Shown one piece after another: positions 14,939 to 22,591 of a DNA stretch of 23,542 nucleotides (the first letter of the stretch is position 1; the number at the start of each line of letters is the position of its first letter). A model generated the notes under the pieces. The model searched no databases. It saw only the letters and a program-made list of their open reading frames with translations, and had not been told where the DNA came from. A program made the position numbers and the translations under genes. Where the stretch lies: contig DASVBJ010000010.1 in the NCBI GenBank assembly GCA_036375895.1, positions 1 through 23,542 of the forward strand. The letters are read 5' to 3'. This DNA comes from DASVBJ01 sp036375895. Its GTDB lineage: Bacteria; Actinomycetota; Actinomycetes; JACCUZ01.

Positions 14939-15254
14939 GCCCCTCTCCTCTCGCCCGCCCCAGGAGCCCACGAGCCGGCCGGCCCGCGACGTGACCCTCC
15001 CCGTCACTGTGGTCACACCAGCCTCGCAAGAGAACACCTGCCCCAACGACCCCGTCAAGAGGTCGGACGGCCCCTGCGCAGCCGGGATCCGCCGAACGGG
15101 TTGCCCACCCGGACGGGGTCGCCGAGCGTGGGGGCGGTCGCCGGTCACGGGCGTGAGACGCGCTTGGTCGGGTCAGCGGCCGCGCCTACCCTGGCCGGGC
15201 CGGACAGCGCGGTTCGGTCCACCCCGCAGCGCCGACCCTCCCCGGAGGACCCAC
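14939..15254. promoter_or_regulatory. 316-bp divergent region between the NlpC/P60 gene and ppc
   Basis: Holds the promoters of both genes. Toward ppc there is a plausible promoter (separate entry). Toward the NlpC gene, a TTGACG (15058-15053) stands alone without a good -10. GTGACC (14991-14996) and GGTCAC (15011-15016) form an inverted repeat with a third GTCAC inside (15003-15007), a possible operator or leader hairpin about 50-80 bp before the NlpC start. I looked for a c-di-AMP (ydaO) riboswitch, common before such genes, and did not find its conserved core. Confidence 0.5.
15164..15192 (+). promoter_or_regulatory. Putative ppc promoter
   Basis: TTGGTC (15164-15169), a 17-nt spacer and TACCCT (15187-15192), a fair match to the vegetative sigma consensus (TTGACN, TANNNT). 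It lies 62 nt before the GTG start. Pattern only. Confidence 0.5.
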
Positions 15255-17993
15255 GTGACCGCCGAGAACGGCCGCCCCGAGGCCGAGCCGCCGCTCACCA
15301 CGGAGCAGGCGGCGCTGCGCGCCGACATCCGTCGGCTGGGCACCCTGCTCGGCGAGACCCTGGCCAGGCAGGAGGGCGGCGCGCTGCTCGATCTGGTCGA
15401 GCGGGTGCGCGGGCTGATCCGCAGCGACGCCGACGAGGCCGCGGCGCTGCTGGGCGGCGTCGACGTCGACACCGCGACCCGGCTGGCCCGGGCGTTCTCG
15501 ACCTACTTCCAGCTCGCCAACGTCACCGAGCAGGTGCACCGCGGCCGCGCGCTGCACGCGCAGCGGCTGACCAAGGGCGGCTGGCTGGCGCAGGCGGCGG
15601 AGCGCATCACGGCGAGCGGGCTGCCCGCGGCCGAGCTGCGCGAGGCGGTGCGCCACCTCGGCGTACGGCCCGTGCTCACGGCCCACCCCACCGAGGCCGC
15701 CCGCCGCACCACCCTCACGAAGCTGCACGAGGTGGCCGACCTGCTCGACGAGCCGGCCGGCGAGCCGGGCGTCGACCGGCGGCTGGCCGAGGTGGTCGAG
15801 CTGCTGTGGCAGACCGACGAGCTGCGGGCGGTGCGCCCGCACCCCACCGACGAGGCCCGCAACGCCGTCTACTACCTCGACGAGCTGTTCGCGCACGCGG
15901 CGCCGCTCGTGGTCGAGGACCTCGCCCGCGCGCTCGACGGGCTCGGGGCGCCGCTGCCGCCCGAGTCACGGCCGCTGACGTTCGGCACCTGGATCGGCGG
16001 CGACCGGGACGGCAACCCGAACGTCACCCCCGCCGTGACCGCGGAGGTGCTCGTCCTGCAGCGGGAGCACGCCCTTCGCGACACCATCGCGCTCGTCGAC
16101 GACCTCCGGCACGACCTGTCCACGTCGGTGCGGGTGGTGGGCGCGTCGGCCGAGCTGTGGGCCGGCGTCGAGCGCGACCTCGAGCTGCTCCCCGAGATCG
16201 AGCCGCGCTACCGCCGGCTCAACGCCGAGGAGCCCTACCGCCTGAAGGCGACGGCCATCCGCCACAAGCTGCTCAACTCGCGACGCCGGGTCGCCGAGGG
16301 GCGGCCGCACGAGCCCGGCCGTGACTACGTCGGCTCGGCCGAGCTGGTCGAGGACCTGCTGGTCATGCAGCGGTCGCTGCTCGCCAACAACGGCGAGCTC
16401 GTCGCGCGCGGCCGGCTGGAGCGCGCCATCCGCACCGTCGCTGCCTTCGGCCTGCAGCTCGCCACGCTCGACGTGCGCGACCACGCCGACGTGCTGCACC
16501 ACGCGTTGGGCCAGCTGTTCGACCGGCTCGCCGAGCTCGACGGGCCGTACGACGGGCTGCCGCGCGCCGCGCGCCGCGACCTCCTCGCCCGCGAGCTGGC
16601 CGGGCGGCGTCCGCTCGCGCCGACCCCACCCATCCTGGACGAGGCCGGCGCCAAGGCCTACGGCGTCTTCGTGGCGGTGCGGGAGGCCCTGGAGCTGCTG
16701 GGACCCGAGGCGGCCGAGAGCTTCATCGTGTCGATGACGCGTGGTGCCGACGACGTCCTCGCCGCCGTGCTGCTGGCCCGCGAGGCCGGGCTCGTCGACC
16801 TGCACAGCGGGGTCGCACGCATCGGCTTCGTGCCGCTGCTCGAGACGACCGAGGAGCTGCGGACCGCCGGCGAGGTGCTCGGTGACCTGCTCTCGGATCC
16901 CTCCTACCGCAGGCTCGTCGCGCTGCGCGGCGACGTGCAGGAGGTGATGCTCGGCTACAGCGACTCGAACAAGGCGGCGGGCATCACCACGTCCCAGTGG
17001 GAGATCCACCGGGCCCAGCGGCGGCTGCGCGACGTGGCGCGCGAGCACGGCGTACGCCTGCGGTTCTTCCACGGCCGGGGTGGCACCGTCGGCCGCGGCG
17101 GCGGGCCGACCCACGACGCGATCCTGGCCCAGCCATGGGGGACGCTCGAGGGCGAGATCAAGGTGACCGAGCAGGGCGAGGTCATCTCCGACAAGTACTC
17201 GCTGACCGCGCTGGCGCGGGAGAACCTCGAGCTCACGGTCGCGGCGGCCCTCGAGGCGACGGTCCTGCACACCACCCCCCGGCAGAGCGCCGCGCAGCTC
17301 GACCGGTGGGACGCGGTCATGGACGTCGTGTCCGACGCGGCCTACGCGGCGTACCGGGGCCTGGTCGAGGACCCGCGGCTGCCGGAGTTCTTCACCGCCT
17401 CGACGCCGGTCGAGCAGCTCGGCGAGCTCCACCTCGGGTCGCGCCCGTCACGGCGGCCCGACACCGGCGGCGGCCTCGAGGGGCTGCGCGCGATCCCGTG
17501 GGTGTTCGGCTGGACGCAATCCCGGCAGATCGTGCCGGGGTGGTACGGCGTGGGGAGCGGTCTCGCGGCGGCGCGCGCCGCAGGTCTCGAGGAGGCCCTG
17601 GACGAGATGCGGGCCGAGTGGCACTTCTTCGCCAACTTCCTGTCCAACGTGGAGATGACCCTGGCCAAGACCGACCTGCGCATCGCCCGGCACTACGTCG
17701 AGGCGCTGGTCGACCCGGCGCTGCATCCCGTCTTCGACCGCATCGTCCAGGAGCACGCGCGCACCGTCGACGAGGTGCTGCGCCTCACCGGCGAGCGCCA
17801 GCTGCTCGACGCCCAGCCGGTGCTGCAGCAGACCCTGCGCATCCGCGACGCCTACCTCGACCCGCTGAGCTACCTGCAGGTCGCCCTGCTGCGCCGGGAC
17901 CGCTGCGGCGACGGGGCGGACGACCCGGCGCTGCGCCGGGCGCTGCTGCTGACCGTCAACGGCATCGCGGCCGGCCTGCGCAACACCGGCTGA
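15255..17993 (+). CDS. ppc: Phosphoenolpyruvate carboxylase
   Basis: Anaplerotic enzyme forming oxaloacetate from PEP and bicarbonate to refill the citric acid cycle. 912 residues, full length. Catalytic H144 is in VLTAHPTEAARRT; GTWIGGDRDGNPNVT, the GYSDSNKAAG motif (D570 metal ligand, K573), the Gly-rich loop FFHGRGGTVGRGGGPTHDA and the invariant end RNTG are all present. The residue after K573 is Ala (A574), where many PEPCs have Asp or Glu; this is outside the metal site. Start GTG at 15255 has GGAGG six bases upstream. The reading frame is open further upstream but there is no start signal there. Converges with the ROK kinase gene; a hairpin terminator overlaps its stop codon. Confidence 0.97.
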   Translation: MTAENGRPEAEPPLTTEQAALRADIRRLGTLLGETLARQEGGALLDLVERVRGLIRSDADEAAALLGGVDVDTATRLARAFSTYFQLANVTEQVHRGRALHAQRLTKGGWLAQAAERITASGLPAAELREAVRHLGVRPVLTAHPTEAARRTTLTKLHEVADLLDEPAGEPGVDRRLAEVVELLWQTDELRAVRPHPTDEARNAVYYLDELFAHAAPLVVEDLARALDGLGAPLPPESRPLTFGTWIGGDRDGNPNVTPAVTAEVLVLQREHALRDTIALVDDLRHDLSTSVRVVGASAELWAGVERDLELLPEIEPRYRRLNAEEPYRLKATAIRHKLLNSRRRVAEGRPHEPGRDYVGSAELVEDLLVMQRSLLANNGELVARGRLERAIRTVAAFGLQLATLDVRDHADVLHHALGQLFDRLAELDGPYDGLPRAARRDLLARELAGRRPLAPTPPILDEAGAKAYGVFVAVREALELLGPEAAESFIVSMTRGADDVLAAVLLAREAGLVDLHSGVARIGFVPLLETTEELRTAGEVLGDLLSDPSYRRLVALRGDVQEVMLGYSDSNKAAGITTSQWEIHRAQRRLRDVAREHGVRLRFFHGRGGTVGRGGGPTHDAILAQPWGTLEGEIKVTEQGEVISDKYSLTALARENLELTVAAALEATVLHTTPRQSAAQLDRWDAVMDVVSDAAYAAYRGLVEDPRLPEFFTASTPVEQLGELHLGSRPSRRPDTGGGLEGLRAIPWVFGWTQSRQIVPGWYGVGSGLAAARAAGLEEALDEMRAEWHFFANFLSNVEMTLAKTDLRIARHYVEALVDPALHPVFDRIVQEHARTVDEVLRLTGERQLLDAQPVLQQTLRIRDAYLDPLSYLQVALLRRDRCGDGADDPALRRALLLTVNGIAAGLRNTG

Positions 17994-18012
17994 CCGGCGG
18001 CCGGGTCAGCCG
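17987..18012. terminator. Bidirectional hairpin terminator overlapping the ppc stop
   Basis: Perfect 9-bp inverted repeat CGGCTGACC (17987-17995) and GGTCAGCCG (18004-18012) with an 8-nt loop. The TGA of ppc is in the left arm. It sits in the 44-bp gap to the convergent kinase gene and could serve both strands. No T-run. Confidence 0.6.
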
Positions 18013-18037
18013 TTGCGGACGCGCGGCGGGTCAGCTC

Positions 18038-19141
18038 TCAGTGGGCGGGGCGGTGCCAGCGCATCCGGGTCCGCTGGCTGCGCGCCCGCCGGAACCGGCG
18101 GGCGACGGCACGGGCCAGGTCGGCAGCGCCGATGAGGCCGGCGTCGTTCCCCATCTGGGCGCGGACGATGTCCGCCTCGGGCCGGAACCCCCGGCCGGTC
18201 AGGCTGCGCCGGAACGCCTCCCGCGCCGGGGCCAGCAGCAGCTCGCCCGCCTCGGACACGCCACCGCCGATGACGAACCGGCCCGGGTCGTAGGCCGCCG
18301 CCAGGTTGGCGATGCCGACCCCCAGCCAGTGCCCGACCTCCTGGAACAGCTCGACCGCCGCCAGGTCTCCGTCCCGGGCCGCCTCGGTCACGACCATCCC
18401 GGTGATACGGGCAGGGTCGCCGTCGACCCGGGCCAGCAGACCCTGCGCCACCGGCGAGTTGGCGTTCGCCAGCTCGCGCGCCTCGCGCACGAGGGCGTTG
18501 CCGCTCGCGTACTGCTCCCAGCAGCCGCGGTTGCCGCACTCGCACCGGATGCCGCCGGGCACGACCTGCATGTGCCCGAACTCCCCCGCCATGCCGTACC
18601 GGCCCCGCTGGATCGCGCCGCCGCTGACGACCGCGCCGCCGATGCCGGTGCCGAGGTTGACCACGACCAGCTGGTCCTCCCCTCGGCCGGCGCCGAACCG
18701 CCACTCGGCCCAGGCCGAGGCGTTGGCGTCGTTCTCGACGACCACGGGCAGCCGCAGCCGGCGGGCCAGCGCGTCGCGCAACGGCTCGTTGCGCCACGAC
18801 AGGTGCGGCGAGAACAGGACGGTCGCCCGGCCGGCGTCGACGAACCCCGCGGCGCCGATGCCGATCGCGTGGATGCTGTAGCTCCCGGCGAGGGTGGTGA
18901 CGGCCTCGGCGATCGTGTCCTCGACCACGCGGGGGCTCTTCGTACGGTGCGGGGTCTCCCGACGCACCTTGTCGAGCACCCGGCCCTCGCTGTCGACGAC
19001 GCCGGCGGCGACCTTGGTCCCCCCGATGTCGACGCCGACGGTGAGCAGCGGCGGGCCGAGGCGCATCCCGACCGACTCCCACGGCTCGCGCGCCCGTCCG
19101 ACCCGCAGCCGGGGGCCCGACCCGTCGCCATGGAGGCTCAC
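18038..19141 (-). CDS. ROK-family glucokinase
   Basis: Phosphorylates glucose with ATP in the main actinobacterial type; also implicated in carbon catabolite control in Streptomyces. 367 residues from the GTG at 19141. The ATP-binding VDIGGTKVAAGVVD, the sugar-binding ENDANASAWAEW, the GTGIGGAVV phosphate loop and the ROK zinc motif CECGNRGCWEQYASG are present. The C-terminal half carries FVIGGGVSEAGELLL. The GTG at 19141 has GAGGGGA upstream and gives about 30 residues before the ATP motif that are absent from classical GlkA. The ATG at 19066 (MRLGPPLLTVG, 342 residues) is the main alternative, with GGGAG nine bases upstream. Divergent from the HPF-like gene, convergent with ppc. Other ROK members are repressors or other sugar kinases, but no N-terminal helix-turn-helix is present. 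Confidence 0.9.
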   Translation of the reverse strand: MSLHGDGSGPRLRVGRAREPWESVGMRLGPPLLTVGVDIGGTKVAAGVVDSEGRVLDKVRRETPHRTKSPRVVEDTIAEAVTTLAGSYSIHAIGIGAAGFVDAGRATVLFSPHLSWRNEPLRDALARRLRLPVVVENDANASAWAEWRFGAGRGEDQLVVVNLGTGIGGAVVSGGAIQRGRYGMAGEFGHMQVVPGGIRCECGNRGCWEQYASGNALVREARELANANSPVAQGLLARVDGDPARITGMVVTEAARDGDLAAVELFQEVGHWLGVGIANLAAAYDPGRFVIGGGVSEAGELLLAPAREAFRRSLTGRGFRPEADIVRAQMGNDAGLIGAADLARAVARRFRRARSQRTRMRWHRPAH

Positions 19142-19267
19142 GTCACTCCCCTCGTCGACCTTCCCGTCTGACCGGAGCGTACGCAGTCGGCCCGGGACCA
19201 TCGCCCCTGCGCCACTTTCGGCGAGGATGCCTACTCTCGAGGTGAGCGGACTCGGGAGGTGGTTGCG

Positions 19268-19642
19268 GTGACGGGCACCAGGGGGGTCACGGCGTACGAG
19301 GGAGCGGGCATGGACCCGACGGTCCGGGTGACGGCGCGCGGCGAGGTGCCGGCGGACGTCCGTCGGTACGCCGAGGAGAAGGTCCGCCGGGCCTGCTCCG
19401 TCACGAGCCGGCCGGTCCTCTCGGCGCGGGTCACCCTGACCCTCGCGGCCGACCCCGCCCACGAGCGCCCCGCCCGGGCCGACGCGGTCCTTGACGTCAA
19501 CGGCACGGTGCTCGACGGGCACGCCGAGGCGGGGACGCTGCGGGAGGCGATCGACCAGCTCGAGGCGCTGCTGCGCCGCCGGCTGGTGGACCACCACGAC
19601 CGCACCCGCGGGCGCCGTCGAGCCGGAGGCGCCGGCGCATGA
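19268..19642 (+). CDS. HPF/RaiA-like ribosome-associated protein (single domain)
   Basis: 124 residues. The core VRVTARGEVPADVRRYAEEK, then VRRACSVTSRPVLSARVTLTL and the helix REAIDQLEALLRRRLVDHHD match the beta-alpha-beta-beta-beta-alpha fold of ribosome hibernation factors (S30AE/sigma-54 modulation domain). Only this one domain is present; the C-terminal dimerisation domain of long HPF is absent, replaced by a basic tail DRTRGRRRAGG. Start GTG at 19268 has GGGAGG eight bases upstream; the ATG at 19310 (MDPTVRVTARG) with GAGGGAG is an equally good alternative. Its TGA overlaps the ATG of the next gene, so the two are translationally coupled. Family call is moderate because the sequence is divergent. 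Confidence 0.75.
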   Translation: MTGTRGVTAYEGAGMDPTVRVTARGEVPADVRRYAEEKVRRACSVTSRPVLSARVTLTLAADPAHERPARADAVLDVNGTVLDGHAEAGTLREAIDQLEALLRRRLVDHHDRTRGRRRAGGAGA

Positions 19643-20580
19643 CCAGCCCCGCGCAGCCGGCACAGACACCACCGCCGATGCCGTCCTCCCGCTGGGTGGA
19701 CATCGACGGCCCGGTGCACTACGTCGACTTCGGGGGCCCCGAGGACGGTCCGGTGCTCGTCTGCGTGCACGGGCTGGGCGGGTCCCTCGTCAACTGGGCC
19801 GCGCTGGCTCCCCTGCTGACGGACAGCTGCCGGGTGGTCGCGTTGGACCTGGCCGGGTTCGGTCACACCCTCGGCGGGGGTCGGTCCACGTCGGTGCACG
19901 CCAACCAGCGGCTGCTGCACCGCTTCCTCACCGAGGTGGTCGGCGGCCCGGTCGTGCTCGTCGGCAACTCGATGGGCGGGCTGATCTCGTCGATGGAGGC
20001 GGCCGCGCACCCGGACTCGGTGGCCGGGCTGGTGCTGATCGACCCGGCCCTGCCGGTGGGGCTGCGGGCCCGCCCGCACCCGCTGGTGGTCGCCCTCTTC
20101 GCCGCCTACAGCGTGCCGGCGATCGGCCACGCGATCATGTCCCGCCGCCGCAGCATGCGGTCCACCGATCAGCTGGCGATGGACGTCCTGCGGCTGTGCT
20201 GCGTCGACCCGTCCCGGGTGCCGGAGCACGTCGTCGACCAGCACCTCGCGCTGGCCCGGGACCGCAGCGCGTACCCCGACATCGACGCCGAGCTCATCGT
20301 GGCCGCCCGGTCGCTGCTGCTGGTCCTCGCCCTCCGGCGGCAGCACGCCGCCATGCTGCGGGGCATCCGGGCGCCCGTCCTGATGCTGCACGGGGCACAG
20401 GACCGGCTGGTTCCCGTCGCCGCGGCGCGCGCCACCGCGGCCGCCAACCCGTCCTGGCGGTTCGCCGTCGCCGAGGACGTCGGGCACGTGCCGCAGCTCG
20501 AGGTGCCCGAGTGGACCGCCGAGCAGATCCTCGACTGGCTAGCGACGGACGCGTGGCTGGCGACGAGGCGGCCAACCTGA
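19639..20580 (+). CDS. Alpha/beta hydrolase
   Basis: 313 residues, cytosolic serine hydrolase. The oxyanion-hole motif HGLGGS is at 44-49, the nucleophile elbow GNSMGG at 109-114 with S111, the acid D255 in GAQDRLVP and the histidine H283 in EDVGHVPQLE; the triad is complete. A helical cap (about 140-215) lies between the core strands. No signal peptide; a Pro-rich N-terminus (MTSPAQPAQTPPPMPSSRW) precedes the domain. The ATG overlaps the stop of the HPF-like gene (ATGA). Substrate unknown; the pairing with a ribosome hibernation factor does not itself reveal one. Esterase, lipase or haloperoxidase-like activity are all possible. Confidence 0.9.
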   Translation: MTSPAQPAQTPPPMPSSRWVDIDGPVHYVDFGGPEDGPVLVCVHGLGGSLVNWAALAPLLTDSCRVVALDLAGFGHTLGGGRSTSVHANQRLLHRFLTEVVGGPVVLVGNSMGGLISSMEAAAHPDSVAGLVLIDPALPVGLRARPHPLVVALFAAYSVPAIGHAIMSRRRSMRSTDQLAMDVLRLCCVDPSRVPEHVVDQHLALARDRSAYPDIDAELIVAARSLLLVLALRRQHAAMLRGIRAPVLMLHGAQDRLVPVAAARATAAANPSWRFAVAEDVGHVPQLEVPEWTAEQILDWLATDAWLATRRPT

Positions 20581-20627
20581 CCCGGCGTACCACCTGATCC
20601 GGCGTGCCTCGGGACAGTCGACCGCGG

Positions 20628-20972
20628 TCAGGCCGGCTGGACCGTGTAGACCACCGTCTGCACGCGGATCATCCCGTCCCGGAAGATGAAGGTGTCGATG
20701 GCGCCCTCGATCTTGCGGCCGCCGCCGGTGGCCTTCCACTCCAGGTAGAGCACGTCGTCGGCGAAGACCGTGTCCAGCTCCCACTGGGCCTGCGGCACGT
20801 CGCCGAGCAGCTGGGTGAAGACCTGCCGGGCGCCGTCCTTGCCGCGGTAGACCTTCTTCTGGCAGATGAGGATCGCGTCCTCGGTGTAGTCGGCGAGGAT
20901 GTCCTCCAGGTCCTCGGCGCCGAGCGCCTGCCCGTGGTGGGCAAAGACCTCTTCCGGAGTGCGTGTGGCCAT
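20628..20972 (-). CDS. NTF2/SnoaL-like protein
   Basis: 114 residues of the cone-shaped NTF2-like fold: an N-terminal helix pair (TPEEVFAHHGQALGAEDLEDILADYTEDAILI) followed by the curved sheet (KKVYRGKDGARQVF, WELDTVFADDVLYLEWKATG, AIDTFIFRDGMIRVQTVVYTV). The D/H/Y arrangement fits a small-molecule-binding or isomerase-like role, but the family is used for many purposes and no function can be assigned. Start ATG at 20972 has GAGGAGA six bases upstream; an ATG five codons earlier overlaps that ribosome site. Convergent with the alpha/beta hydrolase gene over a 47-bp gap. Confidence 0.85.
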   Translation of the reverse strand: MATRTPEEVFAHHGQALGAEDLEDILADYTEDAILICQKKVYRGKDGARQVFTQLLGDVPQAQWELDTVFADDVLYLEWKATGGGRKIEGAIDTFIFRDGMIRVQTVVYTVQPA

Positions 20973-21104
20973 GACCGTCTCCTCCACTCGGTCTCGACCA
21001 GTCCAATGTCGGCCGGCCGCGAGCCTCGGGGTAGGGCCGGGCGACCCTGGTGCCGACGATGCTGACCCGGGCCTATCCGCGTCGGCGCCACCGCTTGAGG
21101 CTGC

Positions 21105-21395
21105 TCAGAGGTCGACCACCTCGGTGGTCTCGATGACACGGGTCTGCGGAGCGCCGTCGAGCGCCGGCGCCGCCACCGACGAGCGCCAGAGGTCGGTCAG
21201 CCTGGCCAGCATCCGCTCGGCCTCGATCGCGGTGTCGAAGTCCAGGTCGATGAGCACGTAGCGCGGGTCGTCGACGGGCCGATGGATCGCGTAGCGACGC
21301 ACGCCGGAGCCACGCCGGTCGACGGGGTCGCGGTCGAACGCCGCCCTCCAGGTGTCGTAGTCGGTGATCGGGTGCTCGATGCGCAGCGTGGGCAT
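21105..21395 (-). CDS. Small protein, probable dimeric alpha-beta barrel
   Basis: 96 residues. The pattern PTLRIEHPITDYDTWRAAFD, RYAIHRPVDDPRYVLIDLDF and AERMLARLTDLW resembles dimeric alpha/beta-barrel (ABM-like) proteins: a beta strand, a DxxxWxxxFD helix, two strands and a helix. No catalytic residues are recognisable. ATG at 21395 has AGGAGGAG six bases upstream. Divergent from the LuxR-type gene with a 149-bp intergenic region holding a palindrome, so it is the best candidate target of that regulator. Confidence 0.75.
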   Translation of the reverse strand: MPTLRIEHPITDYDTWRAAFDRDPVDRRGSGVRRYAIHRPVDDPRYVLIDLDFDTAIEAERMLARLTDLWRSSVAAPALDGAPQTRVIETTEVVDL

Positions 21396-21462
21396 GGCCG
21401 GCTCCTCCTGCTGTCCTGCATTCCTGTGGCGTGCCGTCACGCTAGGAGCTGAGCCGACACCG

Positions 21463-21487
21463 GGGACATCCCAGGTTTCTGGGGACT
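21463..21487. promoter_or_regulatory. Palindrome and direct repeat in the LuxR-gene intergenic region
   Basis: CCCAG-GTTT-CTGGG (21471-21484) is a perfect 5-bp inverted repeat with a 4-bp centre. GGGGAC occurs on both sides (21463-21468 and 21482-21487). It lies 61 bp before the LuxR-type start and about 75 bp before the divergent start, where a shared operator would be expected. Binding by the LuxR-type protein is inference. Confidence 0.4.
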
Positions 21488-21544
21488 TCGGGAGGATCGC
21501 CCCGACCTCCGGGCGACGCCGTCCTCGCGGCGTACGGTGGCGCC

Positions 21545-22591
21545 GTGGTCGCCGAGCACGACGCCAAGGCTCTGCGGTTGCGGCTGCTCGAGGAGCTTCG
21601 TGCAGCCGTCGGGTTCGACGCCTACGTGTGGTTGCTGACCGACCCGACGACCGCGGTCGGCGCCGCGCCGGTTGCCGACGTCCCCTGCCTGCACGAGCTC
21701 CCCACCCTGATCAAGGCCAAGTACCTCACCGAGGTGAACCGGTGGACCGGTCACGGGGACGGGCCCGCGGCCCGGTCGCTGCAGATGACAACCGGCGGGG
21801 AGCCCGCCCGCAGCCTGCTGTGGCGAGCGGTGCTGTGCCGCTACCAGGTCGCGGACGTCCTGTCGGTCGTCTTCCGGGACGCGCACGGGTGGTGGGGCTT
21901 CCTCGACCTCTGGCGCCGAGGGGGTGCCTTCCAGCCGCCGGAGGTCGAGCACCTGTCGAGGCTCGCCGCTTCCATCACCGACGCGCTGCGCCGCTGCCAG
22001 GCGGCCACCTTCGCCGAGACGCCGGTGCCGCAACGGGCCGACACCGGGCCGGCCGTCCTGGTGCTGGACGACGAGCTCACGGTCGTCGGCGAGACGACGG
22101 CCGCCGCGCACTGGCTGGAGCGCCTCGTGCCGCCGACAGGGGGCGCGCCGACCGTGCCGGCCGCGGTCTACAACGTCGCCGGCCAGCTGCTCGCGCGCGA
22201 GCAGGGCGTCGACGGCCATCCCGCCTCCGCACGGGTCCACCTGGCCGACGGCTTCTGGGTGACCCTGCGCGCCGCTCGGCTGGCGGCGCGGCCGGGATCG
22301 GGCGCACCCCCCATCGCCGTGACGCTGGAGGAGACCTCGCCGCTGGACCGCCTGGACGTCTTCGTGCGCGGCTTCGCTCTCACCCCGCGGGAGGGCGAGC
22401 TGCTGCGGCTGCTGGCGGCCGGCGCGGACACCCGGGACGCCGCGCGCCGGCTCTTCCTGTCCGAGCACACCGTCCAGGACCACCTGAAGTCGATCTTCGC
22501 CAGGACGGGGGCACGCACGAGGCGATCACTGCTGTCACGGGCGATGGGCAGCAGCCCGGAGCAGGAGAAGGCTCACGGCAGGGAGACGTAG
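21545..22591 (+). CDS. LuxR-family transcriptional regulator
   Basis: 348 residues. The C-terminal HTH (about 275-335) reads FALTPREGELLRLLAAGADT, DAARRLFLSEHTVQDHLKSI, FARTGARTRRSL, the classical NarL/LuxR helix set. The N-terminal 150 residues (VGFDAYVWLLTDPTT ... VVFRDAHGWWGFLDLWRRGG) look like a GAF-type sensor and are followed by a PAS-like stretch (PAVLVLDDELTVVGETTAAAHWL). There is no receiver aspartate, so it is probably ligand-responsive rather than phosphorylated. The GTG at 21545 has no strong Shine-Dalgarno and may be leaderless. Its 3' end overlaps that of the convergent flavoprotein gene by 19 bp. Confidence 0.9.
   Translation: MVAEHDAKALRLRLLEELRAAVGFDAYVWLLTDPTTAVGAAPVADVPCLHELPTLIKAKYLTEVNRWTGHGDGPAARSLQMTTGGEPARSLLWRAVLCRYQVADVLSVVFRDAHGWWGFLDLWRRGGAFQPPEVEHLSRLAASITDALRRCQAATFAETPVPQRADTGPAVLVLDDELTVVGETTAAAHWLERLVPPTGGAPTVPAAVYNVAGQLLAREQGVDGHPASARVHLADGFWVTLRAARLAARPGSGAPPIAVTLEETSPLDRLDVFVRGFALTPREGELLRLLAAGADTRDAARRLFLSEHTVQDHLKSIFARTGARTRRSLLSRAMGSSPEQEKAHGRET

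Noticed and set aside
15053..15058. TTGACG as -35 of an NlpC/P60 promoter
   Set aside because: No acceptable -10 hexamer lies 16-19 nt downstream, so it is not called as a promoter.
14939..15150. c-di-AMP (ydaO) riboswitch upstream of the NlpC/P60 gene
   Set aside because: Such genes often carry one in actinobacteria, but I could not find the conserved core sequences or the nested pseudoknot pattern; only an inverted repeat and GC-rich stretches are there.
13760..16324. Long plus-strand open frame across the NlpC/P60 gene and the start of ppc
   Set aside because: It is antisense to one gene and out of frame with the other, with biased low-complexity composition typical of GC-rich shadow frames.
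22375..22385. Further GCTCTCAC copy as another operator site
   Set aside because: It is a single half site inside the LuxR-type coding region with no partner at 11-bp spacing, so probably chance.
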